Shown piece by piece: positions 1-12,342 of a DNA stretch of 64,000 nt (its first letter is position 1; each line of letters begins with the position of its first letter). The position numbers and the translations under genes are program-made. Below the pieces are notes generated by a model. The model had not been told where the DNA came from, searched no databases, and saw only the letters and a list, made by a program, of their open reading frames with translations. This DNA comes from Apostichopus japonicus (lineage: Eukaryota; Echinodermata; Holothuroidea; Aspidochirotida; Stichopodidae): positions 25,850,501 to 25,914,500 of the forward strand of contig NC_092568.1 in NCBI RefSeq assembly GCF_037975245.1, in the 5' to 3' direction.

Positions 1-3000
1 AGCACCAGATGTAGTACTCCCACAGTCACTGATAACGTGGTGAGGGATATGGCCTGTGCCTTGCTGCAGATCTGTCAGGGGCTGCACGATAAATACCTCA
101 TCAAGCCACTAGGTGAGAATGTTAATTCGAGAGGATTTATGTCTTTCAAGATCTTGTTACCGGTCCAAATTATAAAAGAGAGAGAGAGCTCTATGTGGTT
201 ACGATGATGGATGTTGAGATAGACATAACCACAGCCATTGCAATTTTAACACATCCAGGAAGCAAATGATATGTGCATGCCAAATATCTAGTCTCTCGTC
301 CACATTACCAAGCTTGTATATGGAACTTGATGTAGGTATGAATTTGCTTGTGTCTGTGACATATCTATCATGCTAATTTAGAATCTCCCAAAACTCCCAC
401 CGATGAAATGATCGTATTGTTTGGTTTGTGTCATCAGGCATTCATGAAGAAGTGAAGAGATCTGGTCCACGAGCGAGGAAAATTGTGGAGAAGGAAGAAG
501 AGGAAGCAGACAAAGAAAAAGATGAAGGTATCGTTGGCTTAAACTCCCTTTCATAATCAATGATGCACTTTTAATTAGATTCTTTCAGGTGACTTGAGAA
601 ATGTCCTTGACATGTCCAAGTTGGACTTAAATATCATCCAAAAGGATGTAATTTAACTGGTTTACTAGCTATCTTCAACAATATATTATAATAATGGCTT
701 CAGACCAAGTTCTAGGCTGCAAAGTGGGGGGGGGGGGGATGGGGGGATAGACTTGGTGCCTCTAGCATGAAACGGTGTTAAAGGTTATCAGTGTTGTCCC
801 CGCAATATGCCAGAAAGTCGATGAATGGCCAGTCAAACTTGGCAATTTAAATATGTCCCTCAAAGCCTGAGACTTTTAATTGTCTAACTAGAGACTTCTG
901 TATGTCTGTGAATAATAAGAAGAAGAATTACATAAGTAAACAAATAACAGAAAACTGACTGGGTAATTTTAGACAATGGAACGTGATTTATGTCTAGAAC
1001 TGGCGCGAATCCTGTTCCAGCTATTAATTCCTTAGTTATTTCCAATAATTAGAGGACAGTGCTTTTTGAAAACTTCAAGCATTCTTTAGCAAGCAAAAAT
1101 TAAGGGCCGATATTGAAAATGTTTCTGGTAGTTTTATGTTCTCTGAAATTTGCCTTATCATTGGTCGCGTAGCGGATGAAAAGAAACAGAAGAAAACCTG
1201 TCGTGAATGTTGGGAGGAATCACTGATGGCTTCATCCAGCCTTTCTCAAGTCTTCCTTCACCTCTCAACATTGGAGCAGTCCATCCTCTGGTCCAAGTCC
1301 ATCCTCAACGCCCGCTGCCGCATCTGTCGCCGCAAAGGGGACGCAGAGGCCATGCTGTTATGTGACTACTGTGACAGAGGTCACCACATGTATTGTCTGA
1401 AGCCACCTCTAAAGGTTCGATTCCCATCATGTCACTTTGTAGGCTACTTACCATCACTTCCAATTTTCTGGATATTGTTGTACTCGGTCATATCTCTGCG
1501 TTATTTCCGTTGGGTTTTGGGAGCTGACTATTGTGACAGTTTGAAGGATGTTATTTGGGTTTTGTGTTATTATTCAAGTTGGATAATTTAAAATGCTAGA
1601 GTGACCTGTCAACAGAGATCATTGAACAATAGCAGGTGTTGAAATGGAGTGTAAAAGAAATACATTTACTGTAATTTAACTCTTTGTCCCATTAGTGAGC
1701 CCAATAGTATCATCTTGGTAGTAAAAAAAATTTGATATGACACAAACATTACAATTAAATCACATCTCAAGGAAAAATCAGAAAAAGATTGTTAAAGGGA
1801 TGGTAAGGATATTGATTTATATATATTATGATGATGTCATAAACCAGCTACCAATATTGATTTCCTGGAGAGAAAAACAGGCTGTCTGGTAAAAAAGCCC
1901 ATCAGAATAATCTTATCTATAGTAAGGATCAAAGTTTTAAAATGGCATTTTCACCTAGCATTGTGGAATAGAATGTCTTTCATTTAAATGCCATATTTTC
2001 TTTCAGTAACTCTCAGTTATTTACCTTGTTTACCTTACAGAATGTTCCAAAAGGGGACTGGTTCTGTAAGGACTGTACCCCGAAAGCTGTCAAGCGAGCA
2101 CCGAGGAAAACAAGACGCAAGACTTTTGACGAGGAAGCCGAGGAAAAAGTCGAAGAAGAAGAAGAAAACGAGGAAGAAGACGATGATGACAGTGATTCTG
2201 ATGATTCATCCGAGGAGGAAGAAGATGAAGAGGATGATGAAGGTGAGGAGGACGAAGATGAGGAGGAGGAGGAGGAGGAGGATGAAGAAGAGGAGGAAGG
2301 TGAGGAAGAGGATGATGAAGAAGATGAAGAGGAGGAGCAGGAGGAGGAAGAAGAAGAGGAGGAGGAAAAAGCTCCAGCAGTTAAGCTGGAAGTGAGGAGA
2401 GGTAGAGCAAAGGCCAAGCCAGCACCAGTTAGTACAAAAGCCAAAGGAAATAAAGCAACAGCTGTTGCTGTCAAGGAGAAGGTGGTTGCTCCGAGAGGCA
2501 GGAGAGGAGGAGGAAGGAGAAAAGAAGTTGAAGAGAAAGATGAACCTGCTGATGATGTTGAAAGTTCAGAGGAGTGAGTACCTGTCATGTTATTTCCTTT
2601 TCTTCGTTCTCTTTTTCTTCTTACATGTCTGTGCTCATCTGACGTCTTGGATTTTTCTTCCTTTCTAAATATCATAATGATGGGGTGCTTACTCGCTGTT
2701 AACCTTCCAATGTCCACATTTCTGCATTTGGTGACAACATTTCTTAGTGGTGGTAATGGAATTTATGGCTCGCTAATCCATGTGGCATGTACTTGAACTG
2801 TTTATGTGTATGGTGTGGGGAATTTCTGGTGCTTTGGTATGAGCATAGTTTATCAGGTGATTGGAGAGATCAATTGATATTTATTTGTTTCTAAGTTTAT
2901 TGGTATGATTTAAAAATCATATACCATATCCGTGCCAACTATTTAGTACTTTTAAGAAAAGGAGATTCTTTCCTGCCATTCTGTACCTGTTTGACATGAG

Positions 3001-6000
3001 CAAGCAACTGTGTAATATTCAGCACTTGGTCGGTAAGGCAGGATATAGTGCTCTCATCATTACCCTAAATCAGGGTTTCATGGTTTTCAGAAGTATGCAC
3101 TATTCTCTCATCTCGATAAGAATGAAGGTAAGTTCGTCCGAGCTTGTATCCAGAAAATCTGTTTTAATGCAAGAGGCAACTTGTAGATTCTTGGTAGCCG
3201 AAGCAGCCAATGAGATAATGGTCCACCTGTGTAGCAAATAAGATTGTAACAAGGAATTGTGGATCAGGCTCACAATACAGAGGATCTGTTGCTGTTTGTT
3301 TTAAGTATGTCTGCTTTATATGCATTGGTTACAAAATATTAAAACTGAGCATACTGACCGTGACTATACATATTAAATGCAAAGGTCATGACATCCAATC
3401 CTGACCAATATGGCCCTGAGCATTGGTCAGTAGCTACACCATTAGTGAGCGGTGTTGGTTAGTGATCAAAAATTTTAAAAAAATACAAAAGCTGCAAAAC
3501 ATTAACAATAATGACATGACCATTTCAAGATATGTATATAGCAGCATCCACAAGGGTATTTTTAGGCTATTTGCTTAGCCTTCCAAATGATGCATAGCTT
3601 AGCATCTATAATGAATGCAGAGGAAATTTGAGATGTTTTATCCCCCTTTTTTTTCTCATTTTCTTTGTTGCTGGATTTCACACTTCATGAAATATTGATA
3701 TATAGTTTTGTCATCATAGATGGGTTTTGCTATGAAAAAGACATGCATCTTTGCTATAATTGTATTCTCATTTTTCTCATGGTTATTTGTAGTATTATTA
3801 TTTTTATAATTATTAACAACCTTTTTGTTTTTGCCATATATCCTAAGTTCTGTTCTCCTCTTTTACAAACAGTTTTGAGTTCTTGCAAACTGCATGCTTA
3901 TTCTTGGCTCTACACAAATTTTCCTTTTTTGTTTTCTTTCAATGCCGAAGAAGAATTTATTTACACTACAATTGCTTTGATCAGCCCTGTTAAGCTCTTG
4001 TCAAATAGGTAAATTTACCCAAAATGAATATAAATGAGATGCAGGGGAGCAGGAGCATAAACATGTTAGCTGTAACTTTTCTTAAACTTCTTAAAAGGAC
4101 TGAAAACGTTTCTGGTGTGTGACAGCGTGAACTTGACTCATTGTCTATTTCATTTAAAGTTGTCTTATTTTGTCCTTAAAACTGACCTTTAAAGTAGTGA
4201 TTTACATCTGAATGTACATAAATGTGTTCTACAGTTGAACACAATCTCTGTGTCTGCCCTGATCTATTGCTTAAAACGTCCAAACCTTCTTTTTAAGGTT
4301 GAGGGTTCTTAGAGACAGAGAAGTAATAGGAATGGTCACCTGTATGATAAATTCATAGTCGTCGGATATTAGAAACCTTCAAGTCAGGACCATTTAAGGG
4401 AAGAAAAATGTGTTGTTGGGACCAGAAATACTCCTGAAATGTTATGCATAACCCAAAGAAAGATTAAGTTTTGTGTTGTACCAAAGGTTGCTGTGAACAA
4501 ATGAAGAAGGTTGGCAGGCAGTTCCTTTCCTGGTTGCTAAGTAACCTTGGAGCCTTAGAAGTGTCATGTGTACTGGGAGGGAGAAATTTCAAGATGGGAG
4601 TAATATGAGAGGTGGGGGGGGGGAGGCAGATATACATTCAGTCCATCCATTAGGACAACAGTATAACCATTGATCAACTATGCTCTCCATATCATGATAA
4701 CCTTCCATATCCTGATGCAATACTCTCAAGAATAATCATCAAATTTTACCAATTTAAGCAATAAGCATTGTAATCTCTCATTGCGTATAAGATGGCTGTT
4801 TGTATAATTTTACACAGTCATTGGATAAACCTTATATGTTTCCCTGCTGATGCAATAAGGGAATAAATACCACTCCAGGGCTGACATAGCTTTTGCTGGA
4901 CAAAAGCAAAAGGGGTCATTTGACATTTTGACAATCTATTTATTACTTCAAGCCAACAGCACAAACAAGTGTAAGTTTGTCAATGAACAAATATTGCATC
5001 CCCAACCACATCTAACTTAATCTAAGTAAGCTCAACAATACTGCAAGTCAGGCTTTGGAATTGTAGCATCTATAGGGACTTTTAGGCCTCAAAGTGTCTT
5101 TATGGGTAGTTGATATTAAATTTACAGGAGGACTAATTGTCCCCGTGATTCGATATATTAAAAAGGCAATTAGCAATTATGTTGCATGACATTTGCACAA
5201 AACCTTGTGATTCCATTGTTCTCCACTTTTTCAGTTTTATGTTTAAATTTGTGACTTATAGAAATATTTAGGTTACAATCATTTGCCATCTAGAACTTTT
5301 GTTTTAAATGATCTCGCAAAAGGAGAAGAAAAGGAAAGGGAAAAAAATCCATATGTAGCATGCAGCTTCAGGATGTGAGAGCAAAATATTAATGACAGGT
5401 GGAGGTCTAATCTGGTGGCATAGATTGCTTACCATTTCATCATGTGGTGTTGTTGTAAGGACATTGAGACATGCCATGAGTATCATTCATTCGAGGCTGG
5501 CATTCCCACATAATATATCTTCAAGCACAGACCGCCACCCATGAGCAGTGTTACGTACAGTCTATTGGCAGAGTTGGTTTCACTGTTTGACTTCTTACTG
5601 TGTATATTCTCTTGCATTGTGACCTTTCACCCCTGTAGCGATCTCAACGAGAGCACAATCCTAACCAGCAAGGAGGCCTACTACACATGTTACATATGCC
5701 GGCACGGTGGGCAACTGCTTCGGTGTATTGGGTGCGAGGGTGCTGTACACTTGGGGTGCCTTGATCCTGGGCAGCTGAAGAAAGGGCAGCAGTGGTGTTG
5801 TGATACATGCTCTAAGGCAGAACCCCAAGAAGGGTAAAGAGAAACATTTTGGTCAAATTCGTAGAGAGAGAGAATAAAAACCACCCATCAATTACCCATA
5901 TTTACCCCCCTCTGTCTCTCGTCTGCTCTTTCTCGAGTCGCTAACAGTGTTTCTCATAACAGCTCACCTCTCCTCGTGCATGTTCGGTAGCCTAGTGCAT

Positions 6001-9000
6001 CTTACTTTTGTATACCACCTTACAGCTTTCTAACATAATTCATTCATTGCATGCCTGCATTTGCTTATATTCCCAGCTTTATTAACTGTCACTCATTGCA
6101 TTTAAAACTGCAGCTTTCTACTCTCTTTTAGTGAAGTTTCATCAGGTTATCTATATCAACACTTCAGCCAACTCAACAACATTTGCAGCCTTTGTAGGTT
6201 AGAATTAATGATAAAGCACTCTAATCGAGGTACCACTCATATCCAGTGTTAGTAGCTTTTGATTCCGTTGCAGTCTTGAGTACATCCTACAAATCAAAGC
6301 GTTGAGATTTTACATGGCAAATTATGTGACTTTGTAAAGTTTTGGTATTTCATAATTAAAGTACTAACAGTAAAACAAAATACTGTTAAGCAGGTTTTCC
6401 ATATGTATAACAATTTGTCATTTTCTGTGGTCTGCAATTTGCCATGCAGATAACAAATAAAGTTATTCCTTGAAAGTTAGGCTAAAGATTGTCAAATTAC
6501 TTCTTTTTTTTTCTTTTTTTTTAAATATAAAAACTAAAAATCTTTTTTTCTCTTGAGTGTAGACTTTGTATAAAAATGCAAAATTTTGATATGATATGAA
6601 ACCTTTGTTACACAAAAGTAACATAATAACAAATTTGTCTATTATTGTATTGGTGAATGTCCTATATGCTCTGTGTGCATTTATTATATAAAGTGTATCA
6701 AGTGACTTTGTTTTTGCTTGTGTTTGCTACATGTGCCCATGCCTACAGTATGTTGTCTACTTACTGTAATTGTAACAATGTGTCCATCAGACTATGGCAT
6801 GTTAATCTGTAGTTTGTTTTGATTGAACATTTTTGAAATGATTTGTATGTCTTTTTTCACATTTTGGCATAATTTCTTCCACGTGGTGGAAAATACATAA
6901 CATTGTTGGAATGCATACTTACTGTGCTGTATAGTTTATACGATATGAACATCAGGCACAGTGGACATGTAGTCTAAAATTGACATTCACAGCCACAAAC
7001 TGTAAAAATTTGAGTAAAAGATCGCCAAATGATAGATCTGTTGAACTGGGAACAGTCACACTAATGAATTAATTTGAAGTAATATTGTTAAACAAAACAA
7101 TGGTCAATTATCTGTTGAAAGGGGGACAATGTTTGACCATGATTGGCCTTGGTGGCCTCGGTACATTTCCTGCCTGCATGCATTTACTTTCATTTTCTTC
7201 TTTGTTGTTACTGTCAGATTATTCAAGAGTTGTTTTATGATGAGCTTTATAGCTATACATGTCACTGTTGCATCTCATTGAGATCATTTGACTGTTGCAG
7301 CTTAAAATGAAAATGCTTAAAATTGTGGAGAAATCTCAAGATCTTGCATCCTTCATAAGTTGATAAAATTTCTTTGAAATTATGTAATACCATAATATTT
7401 TATCTCACTGACCTCCCTGTTTCCTGCACTTGCACTGTATGATTACTTTGCCTAATTCAGGGCAGTCTTAAGTTCTACTCCTGCTTAATAGGACAGAGCA
7501 TGCTCTTGCGTTACCGTAGAAACAAAAATTGTGAAGTCATCTGGTCATGCCTAATGGAAAATCGCTGTTTTGATGAGATGAGGATATGTGTGAATGGATT
7601 TTTGCTTTAACTGGATCAGAATTTGTGTTTATGTTAGGAGAGAAGGGTTGGTGGGAGGGGTAGGAGAAGGTTGAAATTGTTTCGTTTACCATGAGAAATT
7701 GGTATCGGCTTCAACATTTTTGTTTTATATGATTTTTCAAGCTGACGTTGTCAGTTTCTTTTCTTGTATGTTTATATACTGTACATTGTTACACTACATC
7801 ATGCTACAAACAAATTCTGCAAGCCCTAAAAAGAAAACATATTTCATTGCATCATTGCTCACTGAGCAATTGTTGTGACATGTTATACCAAACACCGCCC
7901 TATAGTTTGGTTGTTAGGTTTGGACTGTGCTATAGAACAGGTCATAAGTAGGATTTCTTGTCACATATCTTTTTTGAAATTGGACCTTTAAATTGTTTTG
8001 TAGTTGTTACCACACAAGCAATACAGTAAGTAGGCTCACACCCTTTATCTTAAACTTTGAAATGTTTGAATAAATGCAACACCACAGGATCATGTCCTCC
8101 AAGAGATAGAGCTGAAAATGTGCAAGTTTGATATGATGACATGATCCTTGTATCAATCATTTTTAAAATTCTTCCTATTTCTCTTGTTACAATCATTGCT
8201 GACATATCCTCAAATAATGATGTACATATCCTCTAGTGACATATATATCCTCTAGTGGTATCAACAGTCTTTATTGTTTGGCTAATACCTGTAGCACAGG
8301 AAAAGTAGCATTTCCTAATCTTAGCTCCAGAGTTACTTCCCAACTAACACATCAGTGGTAATATATCTCTAAAGGATGGAAACTGTAAAGTGAACATTTA
8401 ATTGGTCATTTTGTGCGATACCTGACAAATTAGTCCAGGCTGCAAATGAATGATGTCGAGACTTTTTCCTCGATCATCATCTCTGAATTTCTGACCTGGA
8501 TTTAATAATTAAATTGGATACTGCTGTCTTAACCTTCCTTATATCAAACAAAGTGGCCATTCTTACGACTGTTCGTAAGAATAATTTCCGACTACGCATG
8601 CGCAGTTGCTATTTTTATGACAGGAGAACTATTTTTTACGACCAGGAGTAACAATAATTTCCGGTTAGTGTTAGGATTGGGGTTTAGGGTTAAAGTTAGG
8701 GTTAGGGTTACCCATACTACATGCGCAGTTGCTTTAATTACTTTACTGCGCTTGAATTCGCCTTTGTCGTAAGAATAGTTTATAAATAATTGTTACAACT
8801 AGTCGTAAGAATAGCCACAGCCTATATCAAATGTTCCACCCTTCTTCTACAGAGTACCTCTTTGAACTATTCAACTTTATTAAAGAATGTTCTGTCTTTC
8901 AAAATCTTGTCTTGTGGTGTTGCCATTTTGCTGAAGCTGGTAACTACCGTAAAACCTGTGTTTGACCGCATCTCATGATATGCGACGAATGCTGTGCATA

Positions 9001-12000
9001 TGACTGCTGCCTCTGATGATATCCTCTCAGGATGGTCGTTAAAGTGCATGGTGTACATTAACTAATTAATCAGATCTCATGTCGGGGTTTGCTTAAGTTA
9101 TAGAATTACCGTAGTCATCATCCAGCATTATTGATGATTATTTAGACTAGTCAAGTGATTGGTGAAAAAGAACCGGGACACTTTTATCAACCTCATATTT
9201 AAATGTTGTAGATTGTACTTGCTAAGGAAAAATTGTGTGGAAGTTTGCAACTAGTTTGAAGGTGCAGTTACTCTGTAGAAAGAGAATTGATTTCTAGGAT
9301 CGTATATGGCTTTGATATGATTTAGTAGGAACGCCGTTTTATCAGATGGTGCACACTCTACACAGGAAGTAAAACTGTATTCTGTTTGGCAATAAATGCT
9401 GGTGATATCCTCTGGGGAAAAATTTGTTTGCTACCCTCTAACAACAAATAACACATTAAGTAGCTTTAATAATTATTTATTTTAATATTGACCTCCTCTG
9501 ATTGGTGAGACTTAGTTGATCTATCTATGAGCGGCCGTTACCACCTAAATAAAATACTGCCTAAACTCATTAAATCAATAACACTCTTTATAAGGTACTA
9601 CTTAGTAAATGTGGAAAATGGAAATAAAGATTTATGGTAACAATGCTATCCTCTTCTTACTAAGAACTTCAAAATGGGTTATGATCTTTCAGGGAAGCTG
9701 CAGATACCAGTCAACATGGAGCAATCTGTGTCGAGTGTGGCCATGGTGGCAAACTCATCTTTTGTTCGACCTGCTCGTCATCGCTTCATCTGGGATGCTG
9801 CCGTCCTCCCATGACAAGGATGCCCCGCAAGGATTGGCAGTGTAAAGAATGTAAGGAGAATCCCCAAGAAGAAGTGGTTGCAGGTAAGAGTGACTTGCAT
9901 ATTGGCTGTGTTCATAGGTTTGAAAATTCATTGTCTCGTAATAATAAGGTATGCTAGAGAGGTTCAATATGAAGCTCTCAATATTTCAAAGCTTTGGAAG
10001 GTTATCTAAGTTAATACAGGGAGATACCTAATGATTCCAATATGAAGCTGCTGGTAGGTTGGGTTTAGTTGTAACCATTGAAGAGAAGGTGTCGTCAATC
10101 CCATACTCCAGTCTTTCCTAAAGAGAGAGAGACTTAAAAAGGAAGGAAGAGAGAGGGAGATATAGAACAGAGTTGTTTTACTCTCTTCGCTTCAGACCCT
10201 TGGAAACTGCCTGCTTCCCTGATTTATGTCAGTGAAGTGATTGTGATGCAAGAAATCATTAGTCTTTCATTTTGACGTTCTTGAACCTAACTGTAAGAGA
10301 AATGAGACGATTTACTTGACTTCTAATATGTTTACCAATGTCAGGAAAAGCTGGAAGACAGGCTAGAGGTAAAGCCCAGACCAACAAACCACTTGAGAGA
10401 GGTTCAAGACAATCCCGGCGAAAGACACAGGAGTCTGACAGTGAGGTCCACACAGTGCAGGTGGACGAGGAGATCACGTTAAACATCAGCGACGACGGTA
10501 CCAAATTAAAGAAGTCTCTGCGGGAGGCCAGACAAGACTCCCAGCGACCCATCAGGGGCAAGAAGAGGACCAGGAGTGCGGAGGAAGATGCCGATACGGA
10601 AGAGGAGGAAGAGGCAAGGGCACTTCCAAGCAGAAAGAAATCCTTGACGGTCGTGCTGACCAGACAGGATAAAGAGCTCAGAAAATTGGTCTCTATCGGT
10701 AGGTTTTATTCTTCAGTTCACCTAGAAGAGAGAGTTGCTACTTGATGAGAATTTAAGATATATATAGCTTTAAAAACTTTACTTGGCAGTTCTACTCAGA
10801 TAACTGATTATTACTGATGCTGACGTTTTTCCACACTTTTAATCAGACTGTTGTAATTTGTTTAGAGTGTTAAGGTTGAATAATTTTCTTTTTTCATTGA
10901 GCTGAATTTGTGAAATATCAGCTGGTAAAACTGGTTGCCTTTAAAGAGAAAAATTGGCAAATTTTGAAGTACTTCCATGACTCCCTCTCCCATTGAACTC
11001 CCCCTGCCCCTTTTAAACACAAAACAAGAATGAACAAACAGTACAATGTAAAGGGTATGATACTCTTTAATCAGTCATATCTGGATAACTAACCTTTGCA
11101 AGTATAACAACATGAGGTGCAACCTGTCTCACAAGGATGTTGACAACATCCTTGTAATCTCATTTCCATTAATGCAAAATATGCCCCGAACTTCCACGAT
11201 AAGTTTATGACTAAAACCCCCATATTCAAAATCACTAACCCCCATTTGAGAGGGTTACTCTCTTCAAACTAAATAAATGTAATTTGGGAGTTTTTAGTTA
11301 GTAGATTCCATCTGGAGGTAAATCATGCTTCCCTGATCTCTTTTTGTTGAGCTTGACACTATTTATAGCATTGGTCATATGTCACTCCTTTCGATTACTC
11401 AACAGACGGGAGCCCTGAGACCTCATCTTCACACAGACGAAGGTCTTCCACCACAGCGAGGGGTTCATCTGATATGCACCAGCTTGGTCAGTGTGAGCAA
11501 CTTCTCAAGGAACTGGTCAGACATGCAGATGCCGGACCATTCATGGTCCCTGTCAGCAAAAAGACGGTAAGTTCAACCCGTTTGCCTTTTGGGAGTAAAT
11601 TACTGCCTCTGCGGTGTTTCCTCAGCTAAGACTCAAATTTACTTTGGTTTGCCCTATGGAGGAGGATATGTAGACACAAAACAGTTTCATTTTTTTCATT
11701 TTCATTTCAATGTCAGACCACCTCTGTAGTCATTAAGTTTGAGTTGGTAGTGAATGCAAAATATGTGTGTGTAGCCTGAGCATTACCCGGAAGTAACTGC
11801 TTGTTCCAGAGAATATTTTATCCAGTATTGCATCGCAAATTGTCAAATTGCTACACAAATGCACAGATTTATAGCAGTTTCTTATAGCAGTGTACATCTC
11901 TCTCAACATACCCATATGCTAAGCTTTCTAAGGCAACTTAAAATTGCCTTCCAGCCTGCTCAGGCAGATTGTTATCTTTACCTTCTGCTTAACCATCTAG

Positions 12001-12342
12001 GTGCCAGATTATTACCGAGTCATCAAGAGGCCAATGGACTTTTCTACCATGCAGAGTAAAGTAACAACCATGCAGTATGCGACTCCTGTGGAGTTTATCG
12101 CTGATCTGCGTCTCATTTTCACCAATTGCCAGCAGTACAATCGCTATCAGAGCTACGAGGCAAAGAAAGGCCGAAAAGTGTGGGCCTTCTTAGAACAGAG
12201 GGTAGAAGAGCTCGGACTGCAGACGGAGGTCGCTGTCAACAAACGAAAAGATCTGTCGCCCTCTGGTGGTGACACAGAGGACAGGCGCAGCAGCGGAGAA
12301 AGAAAGAGAGCTCGCCGTAAGAAGGTCATCACAGACGTATAG
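1..12342 (+). CDS. BAZ1A: ACF1/BAZ1A-like chromatin remodelling subunit, 3' part (nine coding exons visible)
   Basis: Exons by splice sites and phase: 1-112 (partial), 438-527, 1173-1414, 2041-2573, 5639-5833, 9693-9883, 10345-10698, 11406-11566, 12001-12342 (stop TAG). They join in frame to 739 residues; the N-terminus lies upstream. Visible order: a WSD-type motif (about residues 77-115, with LHLSTLEQSILWSKSILNAR), PHD1 (116-160, C4HC3), a long Glu/Asp tract, PHD2 (342-382), PHD3 (403-444), a basic/acidic linker, and a bromodomain (about 598-702, with PDYYRVIKRPM and the acetyl-lysine Asn in NCQQYN). The family is the large partner of ISWI in the ACF/CHRAC nucleosome-spacing complexes in the nucleus. 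PHD1 resembles BAZ1A more than BAZ1B. As I recall, vertebrate BAZ1A has one PHD finger and fly Acf1 two, so three is unusual. A possible polyA signal is at 12732. Confidence 0.85.
2574..5638 (+). other. Intron of the BAZ1A-like gene
   Basis: This 3.1-kb intron separates the PHD1/acidic exon from the PHD2 exon. The donor GTGAGTA at 2574 and the acceptor CCCTGTAG ending at 5638 join in phase 2. It holds AT-rich unique-looking sequence, a T-rich stretch near 3640-3660 and a short G-run near 4614. I see no gene or clear transposon. Confidence 0.6.
5834..9692 (+). other. Large intron of the BAZ1A-like gene
   Basis: This 3.9-kb intron lies between the PHD2 and PHD3 exons (donor GTAAAG at 5834, acceptor CTTTCAG ending at 9692). 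Apart from the inverted-repeat element at 8549-8822 it appears to be ordinary AT-rich intronic sequence; the T-rich tracts near 6500-6550 have no other structure that I can see. Confidence 0.6.
8549..8822. mobile_element. MITE with telomere-like TTAGGG repeats inside
   Basis: The ends are an imperfect inverted repeat: GTGGCCATTCTTACGACT from 8553 pairs with AGTCGTAAGAATAGCCAC ending at 8818. A direct repeat TATATCAAA flanks the element at 8540-8548 and 8823-8831 and is read as a 9-bp target duplication. The first four bases of the ends do not match, so the exact termini are uncertain. The interior has GTTAGGGTT-type units near 8665-8711 and the word ATGCGCAGTTGCT twice (about 8598 and 8721). 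There is no coding capacity. The length and duplication suit a nonautonomous DNA transposon, perhaps Mutator-like. Confidence 0.6.

Noticed and set aside
1413-1425. GGTTCGATTCC, a tRNA B-box match
   Set aside because: It spans the end of the PHD1 exon and its donor. No A box, cloverleaf or terminator accompanies it.
2013-2717. Long reverse-strand Ser-rich open frame
   Set aside because: It is the antisense shadow of the GAA/GAG/GAT-rich acidic exon of the BAZ1A-like gene; poly-Ser arises from reading those codons backward.
8665-8711. Chromosome end or telomere fusion
   Set aside because: The TTAGGG units are few, imperfect and enclosed by transposon ends, so a true telomeric junction is unlikely.
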